Below the pieces are notes generated by a model, which saw nothing but the letters and a program-made list of their open reading frames with translations, did no database searches and was not told where the DNA came from. Of a DNA stretch of 64,000 nt, positions 9,401 to 17,768 are shown in pieces; the stretch's first letter is position 1, and the number at the start of each line of letters is the position of its first letter. The stretch covers positions 1,860,001 to 1,924,000 of the forward strand of contig OZ244209.1 of assembly GCA_965216885.1 (NCBI GenBank). Reading direction: 5' to 3'. The DNA comes from CAYNJG01 sp965216885. Its GTDB lineage: Bacteria > Planctomycetota > Planctomycetia > Pirellulales > Pirellulaceae. The position numbers and the translations under genes are program-made.

Positions 9401-10209
9401 TGTTGGGGCTGGTGTTACTGCTTGCTACGGTCATGGCTGCCCGAAATATTCCCGGCCTGTTGAACGTCACTGTGTTCGAGCGGTTGCCGATCGACTTCGG
9501 TACTCGCTATGCGTTGACGGCGGTCTCGCGATACGTGATCTCACTGGCTGGCATTGTTTCGGCCTTTTATGTCGTCGGCGTCACCTGGAGCAGTGTGCAG
9601 TGGCTGGTCGCGGCGATGACGGTTGGACTTGGTTTTGGTTTGCAGGAGATTTTCGCCAACTTTGTCTCGGGGCTCATCATCCTCACCGAACGTCCCGTTC
9701 GCGTTGGCGACATGGTGACGGTGGGCGGCATTACCGGGAAGGTCACTCGTGTGCAGATTCGTGCGACGACAATCACGGACTATGACCGTCGCGAACTGGT
9801 CGTGCCTAACAAGCGTTTTATCACCGAAGACGTGATCAACTGGACGCTCTCCGATCCGGTGACTCGCGTCGTCCTGCCGGTGGGGATTGGATACGACTGT
9901 GATCCCCAGTTGGCAAGGGAAAGATTGCTGGAGGCCGCGAGTCAACATCCCATGGTGCTGGCCGAGCCGGAACCGACGGCAATTTTCATGGGCTTTGGAG
10001 ACAGTACGCTGGATCTGGAGCTGCGGGTTTTCATCGTGGGACGCGACCATGCATTCCAGGTTCGGGATGAACTGAACCGGGCGATCAACACGCTATTCCG
10101 TGCAGCCAATCTTGAAATCGCCTATCCTCAGCGTGATCTGCATATCCGCACGGTCGATGCCAAGGCGCTTGGCGAGCACTTGCAACGGCCTCCCGGAAAG
10201 GCGGCCTAG
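6484..10209 (+). CDS. Large MscS/MscK-type mechanosensitive channel
   Basis: 1241-residue membrane protein. A signal peptide (GLSVFLIASAGHAEE) is followed by about 550 residues rich in charged heptads (coiled coil, periplasmic), then multiple membrane helices, and a C-terminal MscS domain with the pore-lining and beta-domain signatures GFGLQEIFANFVSGLIILTE, RVGDMVTVGGITGKV and VPNKRFITEDVINWTLSD at about residues 1045-1120. This is the MscK/KefA architecture, a channel that opens under membrane tension and releases osmolytes. The ATG at 6484 is preferred over a GTG at 6430 because of the GGGGG ribosome site just upstream and the signal peptide. Length fits the long MscK-like class. It stands apart from the DUF1552 gene by 143 bp. 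Confidence 0.92.
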   Translation: MFGTYRAGLIRTIGLSVFLIASAGHAEEGDALRHPVSVVSFASHESDDTSGFTPEYVASVEPWVVESTPVDSEANPRRAIEKTHAPVLRRNSDDTDAAKGGAAIVEGQGTGLAAGVTASEDTAGVGRDNDSNQGDAKDAAGLHTEFEVPTATELKLQLEEIAASEALDEPAKAELSAVVNQAMEWLKVADDLEGQSEQARQSFEQLPERLTQLQEQLRSAASEQQLPVADGMTIDELEKAIVVLDDELASLREKLASREKQTADLKSKRKSTQEKLQQIAEQEKATEAQLAKGPPEGTSALHAKASQWEKRTRLRLLQAREKFLKAEAKYSLATDELQPLQSDHDRQSIARREKLRKHFDKVLTGKREEEVQRRLDEAKITAQQADPALRQLALRNAELADTLSRYHEKMRLAQGELESITRQFAAQEKSFLNVQQRVEDVGMTEAIGVLLRSQQHELMNDVPIRKRAIAVADELTQVELEWMDVNDERKAMWEIDKLTTSWAKQLSSRVSEDEARSMVRELLETRRQYLGELRTDLSAYETILADLNSALNNSAKVTREHRAYIKERVLWIRSADPVSTRDVQEAREGLADLFALDKWAKLVGEVGQFLQSNLVMSLASLTALTICLVLLDRLKDRISRIGESAAVKSASRFAPTMEVSLETFLLASILPGICFVVSWFILISTDTVDLVQAIGAGLKWTSAMWLALSILQQTVRPEGLAECHFGWHVNNIRVIRHNLRLLILFGLPAVFVVMLIESYHEGHWSNSLGRLSFMSGMVVMALFMHRLLDPYRSTRGVWANRDVWLFKARHVLHGICVAIPFALGVVTAVGYVYSSYQLAYRAQLSLWLVLTVVLLHGLVGRYLTIARRKTAMRHMQRRQQEANDSDETPPDEQLDFREIGQQVRNLLRGTAAVACVVGALVIWADMFPALRILDRTELWSTTTVVSEKVEADDGTLQLQTSMQQVSISLADGLLGLVLLLATVMAARNIPGLLNVTVFERLPIDFGTRYALTAVSRYVISLAGIVSAFYVVGVTWSSVQWLVAAMTVGLGFGLQEIFANFVSGLIILTERPVRVGDMVTVGGITGKVTRVQIRATTITDYDRRELVVPNKRFITEDVINWTLSDPVTRVVLPVGIGYDCDPQLARERLLEAASQHPMVLAEPEPTAIFMGFGDSTLDLELRVFIVGRDHAFQVRDELNRAINTLFRAANLEIAYPQRDLHIRTVDAKALGEHLQRPPGKAA

Positions 10210-10242
10210 GACAACTGACTGCTGAGAAGACGGTAAAGAACG

Positions 10243-10593
10243 ATGCGATTATTTGAGGGCACCGAGTTCGATATTCCTCCAACGTGCGACCGGTGTGAGA
10301 AGCTGGAAGAGGACTGTAAGTGTGAACCGTTGCCGGAGGTGATCGAATATCTGCCGCCGGATGGGCAAACAGCACGCGTGAAATCGGAGAAGCGCAAACG
10401 CGGCAAAGTCGTGACCGTCATTTCAGGGCTTGCGCCGGATGAGTCGGACTTGCAGGCCCTGCTGAAGATATTGAAGGATCACTGCGGCGCCGGCGGCACG
10501 GTGAAGAACGACACAATCGAGATCCAGGGCGAACAGTCCGAACGAATCGAAAAGAAGCTCTCCGATATTGGCTATCGAGTCAAACGGGGGTGA
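10243..10593 (+). CDS. SUI1/eIF1-like translation factor (YciH family) with Cys cluster
   Basis: 116-residue protein. The C-terminal two-thirds is a SUI1 domain (KVVTVISGLAPDESDLQALL, HCGAGGTVKNDTIEIQG, IGYRVKRG), the fold of eukaryotic eIF1 and bacterial YciH, which bind the small ribosomal subunit and influence start-site selection. The N-terminal 30 residues contain four Cys at 15, 18, 25 and 27 (CDRC then CKC), a likely zinc knuckle. It lies 33 bp after the channel gene on the same strand and may be read from the same transcript. Role in this organism is inferred from the family. Confidence 0.88.
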   Translation: MRLFEGTEFDIPPTCDRCEKLEEDCKCEPLPEVIEYLPPDGQTARVKSEKRKRGKVVTVISGLAPDESDLQALLKILKDHCGAGGTVKNDTIEIQGEQSERIEKKLSDIGYRVKRG

Positions 10594-10715
10594 GTGGCTG
10601 CGTCGAACGCACGTCGTCGGCCTCCATCAAGCAGGCACTATAGCTGCGTGGGATTTGTGGTCTGTGACGAATATCCCTCTCTATCCTGAAGTGCAACGTT
10701 TCGTAACCTAGGCTT

Positions 10716-12128
10716 GTGGACTACGTTTCTCGACGGAAGTTCACGATGTTGTTGCTACTGCTTTTAATTCCATTTGCGCTGGTCGCGATGTTCTGGGGCT
10801 GGGAATTCCTGCGCCGTAGCGGCGTGATTGGTGGCTGTCTTGCCACGATTGTCTCCGGAAGTTGCCTGGGGCACCCCTTCTTTCATGTTTCGGTGATCAC
10901 GCTCGACCGGTTGATGCTGGTGGTGGTGGCCGGCATGTATTTTATGAACCGAAGTCTGTTTGGTTTGAAGGCGCGGGCGCTGAAAAGCTGCGACTGGGTT
11001 CTGGTCGTGTTCACCGCATTCATGGTTGGCAATACATTTACTCATGACTGGAAATATGGCGGGGGGCAGTCGGTTTCGACGCTGCTGTTCTTCTACCTGA
11101 TGCCGGTTGCCGTCTATTGGTTAGCCTCGCGGTGCGAACTTGGCGAACGCGCTCAGATGGCAGTTCTGGTCACATTCTCCTTGTTCGGCATCTACCTGAC
11201 GTTGACCGCCGTTTGTGAAGTCCTTGGCATTCGGGCGCTAGTGTTTCCTCGGTACATCATGTCCGTCGAACACGAAGAATTCCTGGGCCGCGGCCGGGGG
11301 CCGTTTCTGAATCCCGTCGGCAACGGCATGTATCTTTCAGCGAGTCTGTTTTGCACTCTGATGCTATGGGACAAAGTGTATAAGGCTCATCGCCCCCTGG
11401 TGTTGCTGGTTGCCGGTTTCATTAGTGGCGGTGCCTTCCTGACGCTGACCCGAAGTGTCTGGTTGGGGGTGGCTGCATCATTTGTGGCCCTTGCGGTAAT
11501 GCTGGTGCCGAAGCCCCACCGGATGCGAGTTATGCTGTGCGCTGCGATCGCCGGCGGGGCTTTGTTGTTTGTCGCCAAGCCGGCACTGTCGAAATTCAAG
11601 CGGGACAAAAATGTATCCGCGGAAGAAATGAGCCAGTCTGCCAAATTGCGACCCATTCTGGCGGCCTTCGCGTATGAAATGTTCAAGGACTACCCGCTGA
11701 CCGGCGTCGGATTGTCGCAATATAGACGGTACAACCTGGAGTATCTCACGACACGTGAATTCGACCTGCCGATGGAGGTTGCGAAGACGTACGTGCAACA
11801 CAATATCTTCCTGTCCCTGCTGGTAGAATCCGGGCTAATTGGAGTCTCGTTGTTCTGCGGTATGTTGCTGATGTTCATCGCCACGGGGTGGTCTCTCTGG
11901 CATGCTACAGAGCTGCCTCTCTGGCGCAGGCAGTTCGGATTGATCCTCGTCATGCTGATGGCGGCCTACCTTCCCAACGGCATGTTTCACGAGTTGTCGG
12001 TAATTCCGATGTTGAATGTGCTGATGTTTTTCTTTGCGGGACTATGCAGGAACGCAATGGATTCTCCTGAGGTTGCCGCAGCATCCGCCATCAATTATCA
12101 CGGCAGAAAATCCATGGGTGTTGTTTGA
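10716..12128 (+). CDS. O-antigen ligase/polymerase-like membrane protein
   Basis: About 470-residue polytopic membrane protein with ten or more hydrophobic helices. The segment LTRSVWLGVAASFVALA and the later loop with GVGLSQYRRYN and QHNIFLSLLVESGLIG match the Wzy_C (WaaL/O-antigen ligase) signature, where a long periplasmic loop carries catalytic Arg and His residues. Such enzymes join or polymerise lipid-linked glycans at the outer face of the inner membrane. Start is uncertain between GTG 10716 and ATG 10746; neither has a strong ribosome site. No other glycan genes adjoin it in the window, so the substrate is unknown. Confidence 0.85.
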   Translation: MDYVSRRKFTMLLLLLLIPFALVAMFWGWEFLRRSGVIGGCLATIVSGSCLGHPFFHVSVITLDRLMLVVVAGMYFMNRSLFGLKARALKSCDWVLVVFTAFMVGNTFTHDWKYGGGQSVSTLLFFYLMPVAVYWLASRCELGERAQMAVLVTFSLFGIYLTLTAVCEVLGIRALVFPRYIMSVEHEEFLGRGRGPFLNPVGNGMYLSASLFCTLMLWDKVYKAHRPLVLLVAGFISGGAFLTLTRSVWLGVAASFVALAVMLVPKPHRMRVMLCAAIAGGALLFVAKPALSKFKRDKNVSAEEMSQSAKLRPILAAFAYEMFKDYPLTGVGLSQYRRYNLEYLTTREFDLPMEVAKTYVQHNIFLSLLVESGLIGVSLFCGMLLMFIATGWSLWHATELPLWRRQFGLILVMLMAAYLPNGMFHELSVIPMLNVLMFFFAGLCRNAMDSPEVAAASAINYHGRKSMGVV

Positions 12129-12211
12129 CGCAAGAGGGATATCCCGCCTTCTAGCGAGACACCGTCGATCCCGTTCTAGCCTTTCGCAACAGAGGCAAAC
12201 GAGGCACGGCA

Positions 12212-12805
12212 ATGAAGTGGTATCTGACGATGGCGGCTTGGGGCGTGACGACGACGGTCGGCATGTTGGCCCTCGCACTATACTCCGGGACAGCCGGAAG
12301 CGATGTGCCTTCGTCGTTGCAATGGCCTGCCGAAAGTCCGTTGCCGTTTTCGATCGACAAGCCGAACTTGTTGGTCTTCTTTCACCCGCGTTGCCCCTGC
12401 AGTCGAGCCACTGCGACCGAGCTGAATCGCGTCGTGGCGGGCCACCCGGAAGTCAGTATTGTGCCGGTCATGTTCTGCCCCGAGCCGAGGGCGGACGAAT
12501 GGGCGAATACAACCCTGGTGCGAAACATGACCGAGATCGCGGGTGCGGGTCCGTTTGAAGATGTCGGCGGTCTTGAGGCGACGAGATTTGGCGCCACGAC
12601 ATCCGGGCACGTGATGCTGTACTCGCCTGATGGGCGGTTGCTGTTTAGCGGTGGTGTCACGAGTAGTCGTGGACATGAGGGAGAGAACACGGCAAGTGAT
12701 TCGCTGAAACGTGTGTTGCGGGGCGAGTCGCCGCAGCTGATGTCGTTTCCTGTTTATGGCTGTCCAATCGCAACACGCGGCCGCGACGGTCAAGAGAAGA
12801 ACTAA
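12212..12805 (+). CDS. RedB-like thioredoxin-fold membrane-anchored protein
   Basis: 197-residue protein with one N-terminal membrane helix (LTMAAWGVTTTVGMLALAL) and a thioredoxin-like domain. The fold is suggested by the strand-loop LLVFFHPRCPCSRATATEL, where a CPC motif replaces the usual CxxC, and by a following strand VSIVPVMFCPEP. This matches RedB-like proteins found in Planctomycetes and Proteobacteria; their function is poorly defined. Its GAGG ribosome site lies about 8 nt before the ATG. The next gene, a large c-di-GMP signalling protein, starts 20 nt after the stop, which suggests co-transcription. Confidence 0.7.
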   Translation: MKWYLTMAAWGVTTTVGMLALALYSGTAGSDVPSSLQWPAESPLPFSIDKPNLLVFFHPRCPCSRATATELNRVVAGHPEVSIVPVMFCPEPRADEWANTTLVRNMTEIAGAGPFEDVGGLEATRFGATTSGHVMLYSPDGRLLFSGGVTSSRGHEGENTASDSLKRVLRGESPQLMSFPVYGCPIATRGRDGQEKN

Positions 12806-12825
12806 GGCGTTCAGGTAGGTAAAAG

Positions 12826-15099
12826 ATGCAAGCTGTGGAATCAACAAGCAGACGGATTCTCATTATTGATGACAATCCCGCGATTCACGAAGACTACCGT
12901 AAGGTGCTCTCGATCAAACCGGCCGACCGGGATTACCTGGACGCGGAGTTGGCGTTCTTTGGCGAGAATCCAAACAAGGTAGAGCGGCTGGCTCTGCCCG
13001 AAATCCGACTCGAGTCTGCCCATCAGGGACAGCAAGGGCTGGAGATGGTGGAGCAGGCGCAGCAAGGTGGCGATCCCTACGCAATGGCGTTTGTTGACAT
13101 GCGCATGCCACCGGGGTGGGACGGTCTGCGGACGATCGAAGAAATCTGGAAGGTTGCGCCGGATCTCCAGGTCGTGATGTGCACGGCGTTTTCTGACTAC
13201 TCGTGGGACGACTTGTTGGAACGGCTGGGTCACACCGACAAGCTACTGATTCTCAAGAAACCGTTCGACAATATTGAGGTCGCGCAGTTGGCCGTTGCAC
13301 TGACCGAAAAGTGGAATCTCACCAGGCAGGCACAACTTACGCAGGCGGAACTGGAGTCATTGGTAGATCGGCGGACCGAGCAATTGCGACGAATCGAAGC
13401 CCATGCGGTCCAGCAAAAAGACATGCTGCAATTGGCAACCAATATCGCCTGCGTGGGGCATTGGCGACTACAGCTCGGTACGGGTGAGCTCACCTGGTCG
13501 AACCTCACCTTTCAGATGCACGGTGTGTCTCCGGACGAGTTCTCTCCGAACATTGACGATGTCCTGTCGATGATTTGCGAATCGGACCGAGAATGTTTCC
13601 GTGAGGCGTTGGGGATAGTGTCCGAGAAGCCCGGTACGACGGACATCAAGTTTGGGGTCCAGCGGCCCGGCGGCGACATCGGCCATCTTCACCTTAGGGC
13701 AGTGAGCGAAGCGGGACCCGATGGCGCACCTCTCGAGGTGTTTGGGGTGGTGCAGGATATCACCGACCATGAATTGGCCATGCTGGCGGTCAAACACGCG
13801 TCGCTACACGATCCGCTGACGACATTGCCGAACCGGGTCAAATTCAACGAGCGATTGGGCGAGTACCTCAAGCAGACCAAACGCGACGGGCACGAGACGC
13901 ATTTGATGTTGTTGGATGTGGATCGTTTCAAGGAAATCAATGATACGCTGGGGCACCCGGCGGGCGATGCGTTGTTGAAGATGGTCGCGGCACGGATGGC
14001 GACGTGTATTCGCGAGACGGACGTTGCAGCCCGACTTGGCGGTGACGAATTTGCGATCATCCTGCGTTCCGGTGAGCCACGGGACGTTGCCACATTCGCT
14101 GAACGGCTCTACGAAACCATGAAGGCTCCTTTCGAAATCGAAGGGCAGATGATTGCTGTTCGTTTCAGCGCGGGGATCGCCAACGCTCCGGCGGATGCAA
14201 CCGAGCCGGACGAACTCTTGAAGAAGGCCGACATCGCACTCTATCGAGCCAAAGAAGATGGTCGCGGTGTCTACCGATATTTTGAACCGTCGATGGATAC
14301 GGAGGCAAAACGGCAGCGGCAAATCAGCGAAGAGCTGATGGTCGCTCTACGCGAGGATCAGTTCGTACTGCACTATCAACCACAGTTCGCGGCAGGGACC
14401 GAACGGCTTTGTTGCCTTGAGGCGCTCGTTCGTTGGGAACACCCCACGCAGGGGCTGATCGCGCCGGCTGACTTTATTCCCATCGCGGAGGCGACGGGGT
14501 TGATCGTGCCCATCGGGCGCCGAGTGTTGGAGGCCGCCTGTAAGGAAGCCGCCGGATGGCCCGAACACGTTCGCGTCGCCGTCAACGTATCTGCCGCACA
14601 GTTCAAGGATGAGAAGTTGCTGGATGACGTGGTCCGGTCGTTCAGTGAAGCTGGACTTGATCCGCATCGCCTGGAGCTGGAAATTACCGAAACGGCGATG
14701 CTGCAGGAAAGCGAAGAAACACTGGCGACGCTGCACGCGTTGCGGGATATGGGAATTCGTATCGTGATGGACGACTTTGGAGTTGGCTATTCGTCGCTGA
14801 GCTATCTGCGCAGTTTTCCGTTCGACAAAATCAAATTGGATCGTTCGTTTGTGGATGCCAACGTCGCAACGTCCGATTCGATGGCAATCGTCCGCGCGGT
14901 TGCGGGGCTGGGACGGAATCTTGGTATGGAGACAACGGCAGAGGGCGTCGAGACGGAGGGCCAATTGGAGTCCGTCGTGTCCGAAGGCTACACGCAGGTT
15001 CAGGGATTTCTTTATGGCCGACCTGTTCCGGGAGAGGAAGTGGCAAAGCTGTTGTTGGCGGCCACGGATCGTGCGGAACTGGAAGACGCGTCGACATAG
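12826..15099 (+). CDS. Response-regulator PAS-GGDEF-EAL protein (c-di-GMP turnover)
   Basis: 757-residue cytoplasmic signalling protein. Domains in order: a receiver-like domain (IIDDNPAIH, phospho-acceptor D91 in FVDMRMPPGWDG, conserved Lys in LILKKPF), a coiled linker, a PAS domain (about 205-310), GGDEF at 405-409, and EAL beginning at E532. The GGDEF motif is intact and preceded by an inhibitory-site RETD at 396-399, so it should make cyclic di-GMP with product inhibition. The EAL half keeps ELEITET and DDFGVGYSSLSYL, so phosphodiesterase activity is also expected. The balance between the two is probably set by phosphorylation and the PAS ligand. No histidine kinase gene is adjacent. Confidence 0.93.
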   Translation: MQAVESTSRRILIIDDNPAIHEDYRKVLSIKPADRDYLDAELAFFGENPNKVERLALPEIRLESAHQGQQGLEMVEQAQQGGDPYAMAFVDMRMPPGWDGLRTIEEIWKVAPDLQVVMCTAFSDYSWDDLLERLGHTDKLLILKKPFDNIEVAQLAVALTEKWNLTRQAQLTQAELESLVDRRTEQLRRIEAHAVQQKDMLQLATNIACVGHWRLQLGTGELTWSNLTFQMHGVSPDEFSPNIDDVLSMICESDRECFREALGIVSEKPGTTDIKFGVQRPGGDIGHLHLRAVSEAGPDGAPLEVFGVVQDITDHELAMLAVKHASLHDPLTTLPNRVKFNERLGEYLKQTKRDGHETHLMLLDVDRFKEINDTLGHPAGDALLKMVAARMATCIRETDVAARLGGDEFAIILRSGEPRDVATFAERLYETMKAPFEIEGQMIAVRFSAGIANAPADATEPDELLKKADIALYRAKEDGRGVYRYFEPSMDTEAKRQRQISEELMVALREDQFVLHYQPQFAAGTERLCCLEALVRWEHPTQGLIAPADFIPIAEATGLIVPIGRRVLEAACKEAAGWPEHVRVAVNVSAAQFKDEKLLDDVVRSFSEAGLDPHRLELEITETAMLQESEETLATLHALRDMGIRIVMDDFGVGYSSLSYLRSFPFDKIKLDRSFVDANVATSDSMAIVRAVAGLGRNLGMETTAEGVETEGQLESVVSEGYTQVQGFLYGRPVPGEEVAKLLLAATDRAELEDAST

Positions 15100-15124
15100 C
15101 CACGCGGACCGCCAGCCGCATTCG

Positions 15125-16513
15125 CTACCGGGCAGCTTTCGGATTCGTCCGCAGGATGATCTCGCTGATACCGGTCTGATTGAATCCCTTGAATCCATCA
15201 TTGCGCTCAAGGATTTCCAGGTGCGATCCGAGCACTCCATCCGCGGAGAACCGAGCTGACTCGTCGCTGGAGATGACTCCGCGATCGACCAGCGACACCA
15301 GCCTCTCTTCCGGTAGTTGCCATCGTTCGCCGACGGTGAAGGCCTGTTTCAGGTGTGGGAAGTCCGTGAAGGGAGCCATCGTTTCAATGCCCACGGCGGC
15401 GAGCTGTTGCCGGGACGCGGCGAAATCAAACTGGCATTCCAGATGGTGCATTCCGGCGGCGAGGAATGAATCGCCGTGCAGTTGGCACCAAAGTCCTACG
15501 GTGCCGAGTTCGCGAGTGGGCGGAAGGCCGTCGTGCGCGAAGTCGCCGGCCAGCTCTTCGGCAGACATGTCGACGTCTGCGAAGATGACGATGCCGCATT
15601 CAGGCTGCTCCAACACTTGAGCTCCCCAGCCGGCGTCGCTGCCGGCGTAGAACCGTTCTCTGCATTCGAAACCCGCAAGCTCAAGGAACGCGATCAGCGG
15701 CGCAAAGTGTTCGCGACTGCAGCGGTAGGTGTGGTGGTCGTGATTGGCCCAGCCCATGCCTGTCGCGGACTGCCGTTCGAATTGCGTTTGTGCGGCGTTG
15801 TTTCTGCCTTGCCAGTATTCTCGTTCGGTCTGGAAGAAAGCGTCGCAGAGGTAGTTCCTGTCAACTTCTGATTCCAGTGAGCTGAAGATTTGCATCGCGG
15901 CTTTAAATCCGGATGCGGGGTCATCGTAAGGCCGTGGACGCGAGCGAAATTGCTCAAGTGCTCGTTGTCGCGTCGCTTGCATTTCGTTCGTCTGCATGTC
16001 GTTCGCGTGCAAGTCGGTCGTAAAGCCGCGATACCCATGTCGCTCGACCACTCGGACGGTCAGCCCGGTGTCCTGTTCGTGTTGCAGCTTCAGCGTGGCG
16101 AATCGACGTGATGCTCCGGGACTTCCCTGAATGGCACTGGTGAGTATCGCGTCACCGTGAGCATTCACGAAGTCCTCGATGCATTCGACCTTGAGTCCCA
16201 ATGTCGGAGTTCGTTTCACCAGTTCTGGCGCGACAAGAATTTTCGGAAAGATACCGTGCTGGTTTTCGTACCATTCCGGTTCGTTGGCGCCGCACGCACG
16301 TTGAAAGCCGGCTTTCTCAAGATCGGCGGAGCTGTCCACCACGATGTGGTCCAGCCAATCAAGCAGCCGCGTTCCCGTTTCATTCAGGAGCCTGCCTTCG
16401 AAGGCCTGTAGCCACGAATTGGCCGAAAGTGCCTCATCGATGCGGGGCTGCACGTAAAGGGCTGCTTCCGGGCGCGGTTTCCACTGGTATTTCGTGGGGT
16501 CGAAGTCCGTCAT
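15125..16513 (-). CDS. VOC-like metalloprotein beside lysine-catabolism genes
   Basis: 462-residue protein without signal peptide. Two halves show a vicinal-oxygen-chelate look: LLDWLDHIVV near residue 50 and WANHDHHTYRCSREHFAPLIAFLELAGFE in the middle, with GMHHLECQFDF further on, giving candidate His/His/Glu metal ligands. It is divergent from saccharopine-dehydrogenase-like and aminoadipate-semialdehyde-dehydrogenase-like genes. In other bacteria the 2-oxoadipate made by that route is handled by HglS (DUF1338), a VOC-fold iron enzyme of nearly the same length (about 464 residues). A 2-oxoadipate dioxygenase/decarboxylase role is therefore attractive, but it rests on context and length; I cannot confirm family membership by eye. 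Confidence 0.6.
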   Translation of the reverse strand: MTDFDPTKYQWKPRPEAALYVQPRIDEALSANSWLQAFEGRLLNETGTRLLDWLDHIVVDSSADLEKAGFQRACGANEPEWYENQHGIFPKILVAPELVKRTPTLGLKVECIEDFVNAHGDAILTSAIQGSPGASRRFATLKLQHEQDTGLTVRVVERHGYRGFTTDLHANDMQTNEMQATRQRALEQFRSRPRPYDDPASGFKAAMQIFSSLESEVDRNYLCDAFFQTEREYWQGRNNAAQTQFERQSATGMGWANHDHHTYRCSREHFAPLIAFLELAGFECRERFYAGSDAGWGAQVLEQPECGIVIFADVDMSAEELAGDFAHDGLPPTRELGTVGLWCQLHGDSFLAAGMHHLECQFDFAASRQQLAAVGIETMAPFTDFPHLKQAFTVGERWQLPEERLVSLVDRGVISSDESARFSADGVLGSHLEILERNDGFKGFNQTGISEIILRTNPKAAR

Positions 16514-16575
16514 GTTTCGCTCGCTGGGGACTGGCCTTCCGGCGGATTGTTATGGGGTGAAACGGGGCTGGCTCC

Positions 16576-16581
16576 TATAAT
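16576..16581 (+). promoter_or_regulatory. Putative -10 box upstream of the saccharopine dehydrogenase-like gene
   Basis: A perfect TATAAT lies 42 nt before the ATG at 16624 in the 110-bp divergent intergenic region. No convincing -35 hexamer sits at 16-18 nt upstream; the nearest TTGTTA is about 23 nt away. An activator-dependent promoter is possible. Confidence 0.4.
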
Positions 16582-16623
16582 TATCCGCGACAAGGGATTC
16601 TCAAGACAAGCTGGAAGTCTCCA

Positions 16624-17733
16624 ATGCATCGTGTATTGCTGCTGGGCGCCGGAAAAATCGGCCGCATGATTACAAAATTCCTGATGGACTCGGGCGACTT
16701 TCAGGTCACCGTGGCCGACTATGAACAGGCGGCCCTCGACCGAATCGCGGGTAATCGCGGTGTTCCCGTCATTCAGGTTGACGCCAGCAGTGCCGAGGAA
16801 CTTGGCAAGGCGATGCGCGACCAGGACAGTGTGATATCCGCACTCAGCTTTCGCTTCAATCCGTTGATTGCCGAATGTGCGCTCAAATCGGGCCTGAGCT
16901 ATTTTGACCTCACCGAGGACGTCGAAACGACTCGCGCCGTGCGGCAGGTTGCGACCGGGGCCGGAGCCGGGCAGATCTTTATGCCGCAGTGTGGATTGGC
17001 CCCGGGCTTTATTTCGATCGCGGCGGCACATGTGGCCAGACAGTTTGATTCGCTGGAGACGGTTCACATGCGAGTCGGCGCGCTGCCGCAATTCCCCACG
17101 GGGCAGATGAAATACAACCTGACGTGGTCGACTGATGGGCTCATCAACGAGTACTGCAACCCGTGCGAAGCCATTCAGGAAGGCAGACGCATTGATGTGC
17201 TTCCGCTGGAGGGGCTGGAGAACTTCTCCCTGGACGGCGTTCGTTACGAAGCCTTCAATACGTCCGGTGGACTTGGCACGCTGTGTGAAACGCTGGACGG
17301 AAAAGCACGCGAGTTGAACTACAAGACGATTCGTTACCAGGGGCATCGCGACCTGATGGTGTTTCTGGTGAATGAGCTTCGGATGAGCGAGCGGCGCGAG
17401 ATGTTCAAGGAATTGCTGGAGTCTTCCGTGCCGATTACGTTCCAGGATGTCGTGGTCACATTCGTTTCTGTCGTTGGGCAGCGGAACGGGGATCTCGTGC
17501 AGATCAATGACGCGCGAAAAGTTTACGCTGCCGAAATTGATGGCGAGCGATGGAGTGGCATCCAGATCACGACGGCGGCGGGCATTTGCACGGCAGTTGA
17601 CTTGCACGTTAGCGGCCATCTTCCTGCCTCCGGTTTCGTCCGTCAGGAAGATGTGGACTTCGATGTCTTTTTGGCGAACCGGTTTGGGCGACACTACAAG
17701 ACAGACACGGCGATGACGTCCATTCAGGGCTAA
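16624..17733 (+). CDS. Saccharopine dehydrogenase / lysine 6-dehydrogenase-like enzyme
   Basis: 369-residue NAD(P)-dependent oxidoreductase of the saccharopine dehydrogenase family. It starts with a Rossmann nucleotide-binding motif (LLLGAGKIGRMI, residues 5-16) and continues with the family pattern ADYEQAALDRIA, FMPQCGLAPGF and NTSGGLGTLCETLDG. Family members convert saccharopine to aminoadipate semialdehyde plus glutamate, or oxidise lysine directly at C6; both give the substrate of the next gene. The length of about 370 fits single-domain bacterial forms. The following aldehyde dehydrogenase starts 35 nt downstream, so the two form a lysine-degradation operon. Confidence 0.85.
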   Translation: MHRVLLLGAGKIGRMITKFLMDSGDFQVTVADYEQAALDRIAGNRGVPVIQVDASSAEELGKAMRDQDSVISALSFRFNPLIAECALKSGLSYFDLTEDVETTRAVRQVATGAGAGQIFMPQCGLAPGFISIAAAHVARQFDSLETVHMRVGALPQFPTGQMKYNLTWSTDGLINEYCNPCEAIQEGRRIDVLPLEGLENFSLDGVRYEAFNTSGGLGTLCETLDGKARELNYKTIRYQGHRDLMVFLVNELRMSERREMFKELLESSVPITFQDVVVTFVSVVGQRNGDLVQINDARKVYAAEIDGERWSGIQITTAAGICTAVDLHVSGHLPASGFVRQEDVDFDVFLANRFGRHYKTDTAMTSIQG

Positions 17734-17768
17734 CGTCGAAAACGATTCAGGGAAAAGGGAGCATGGGA

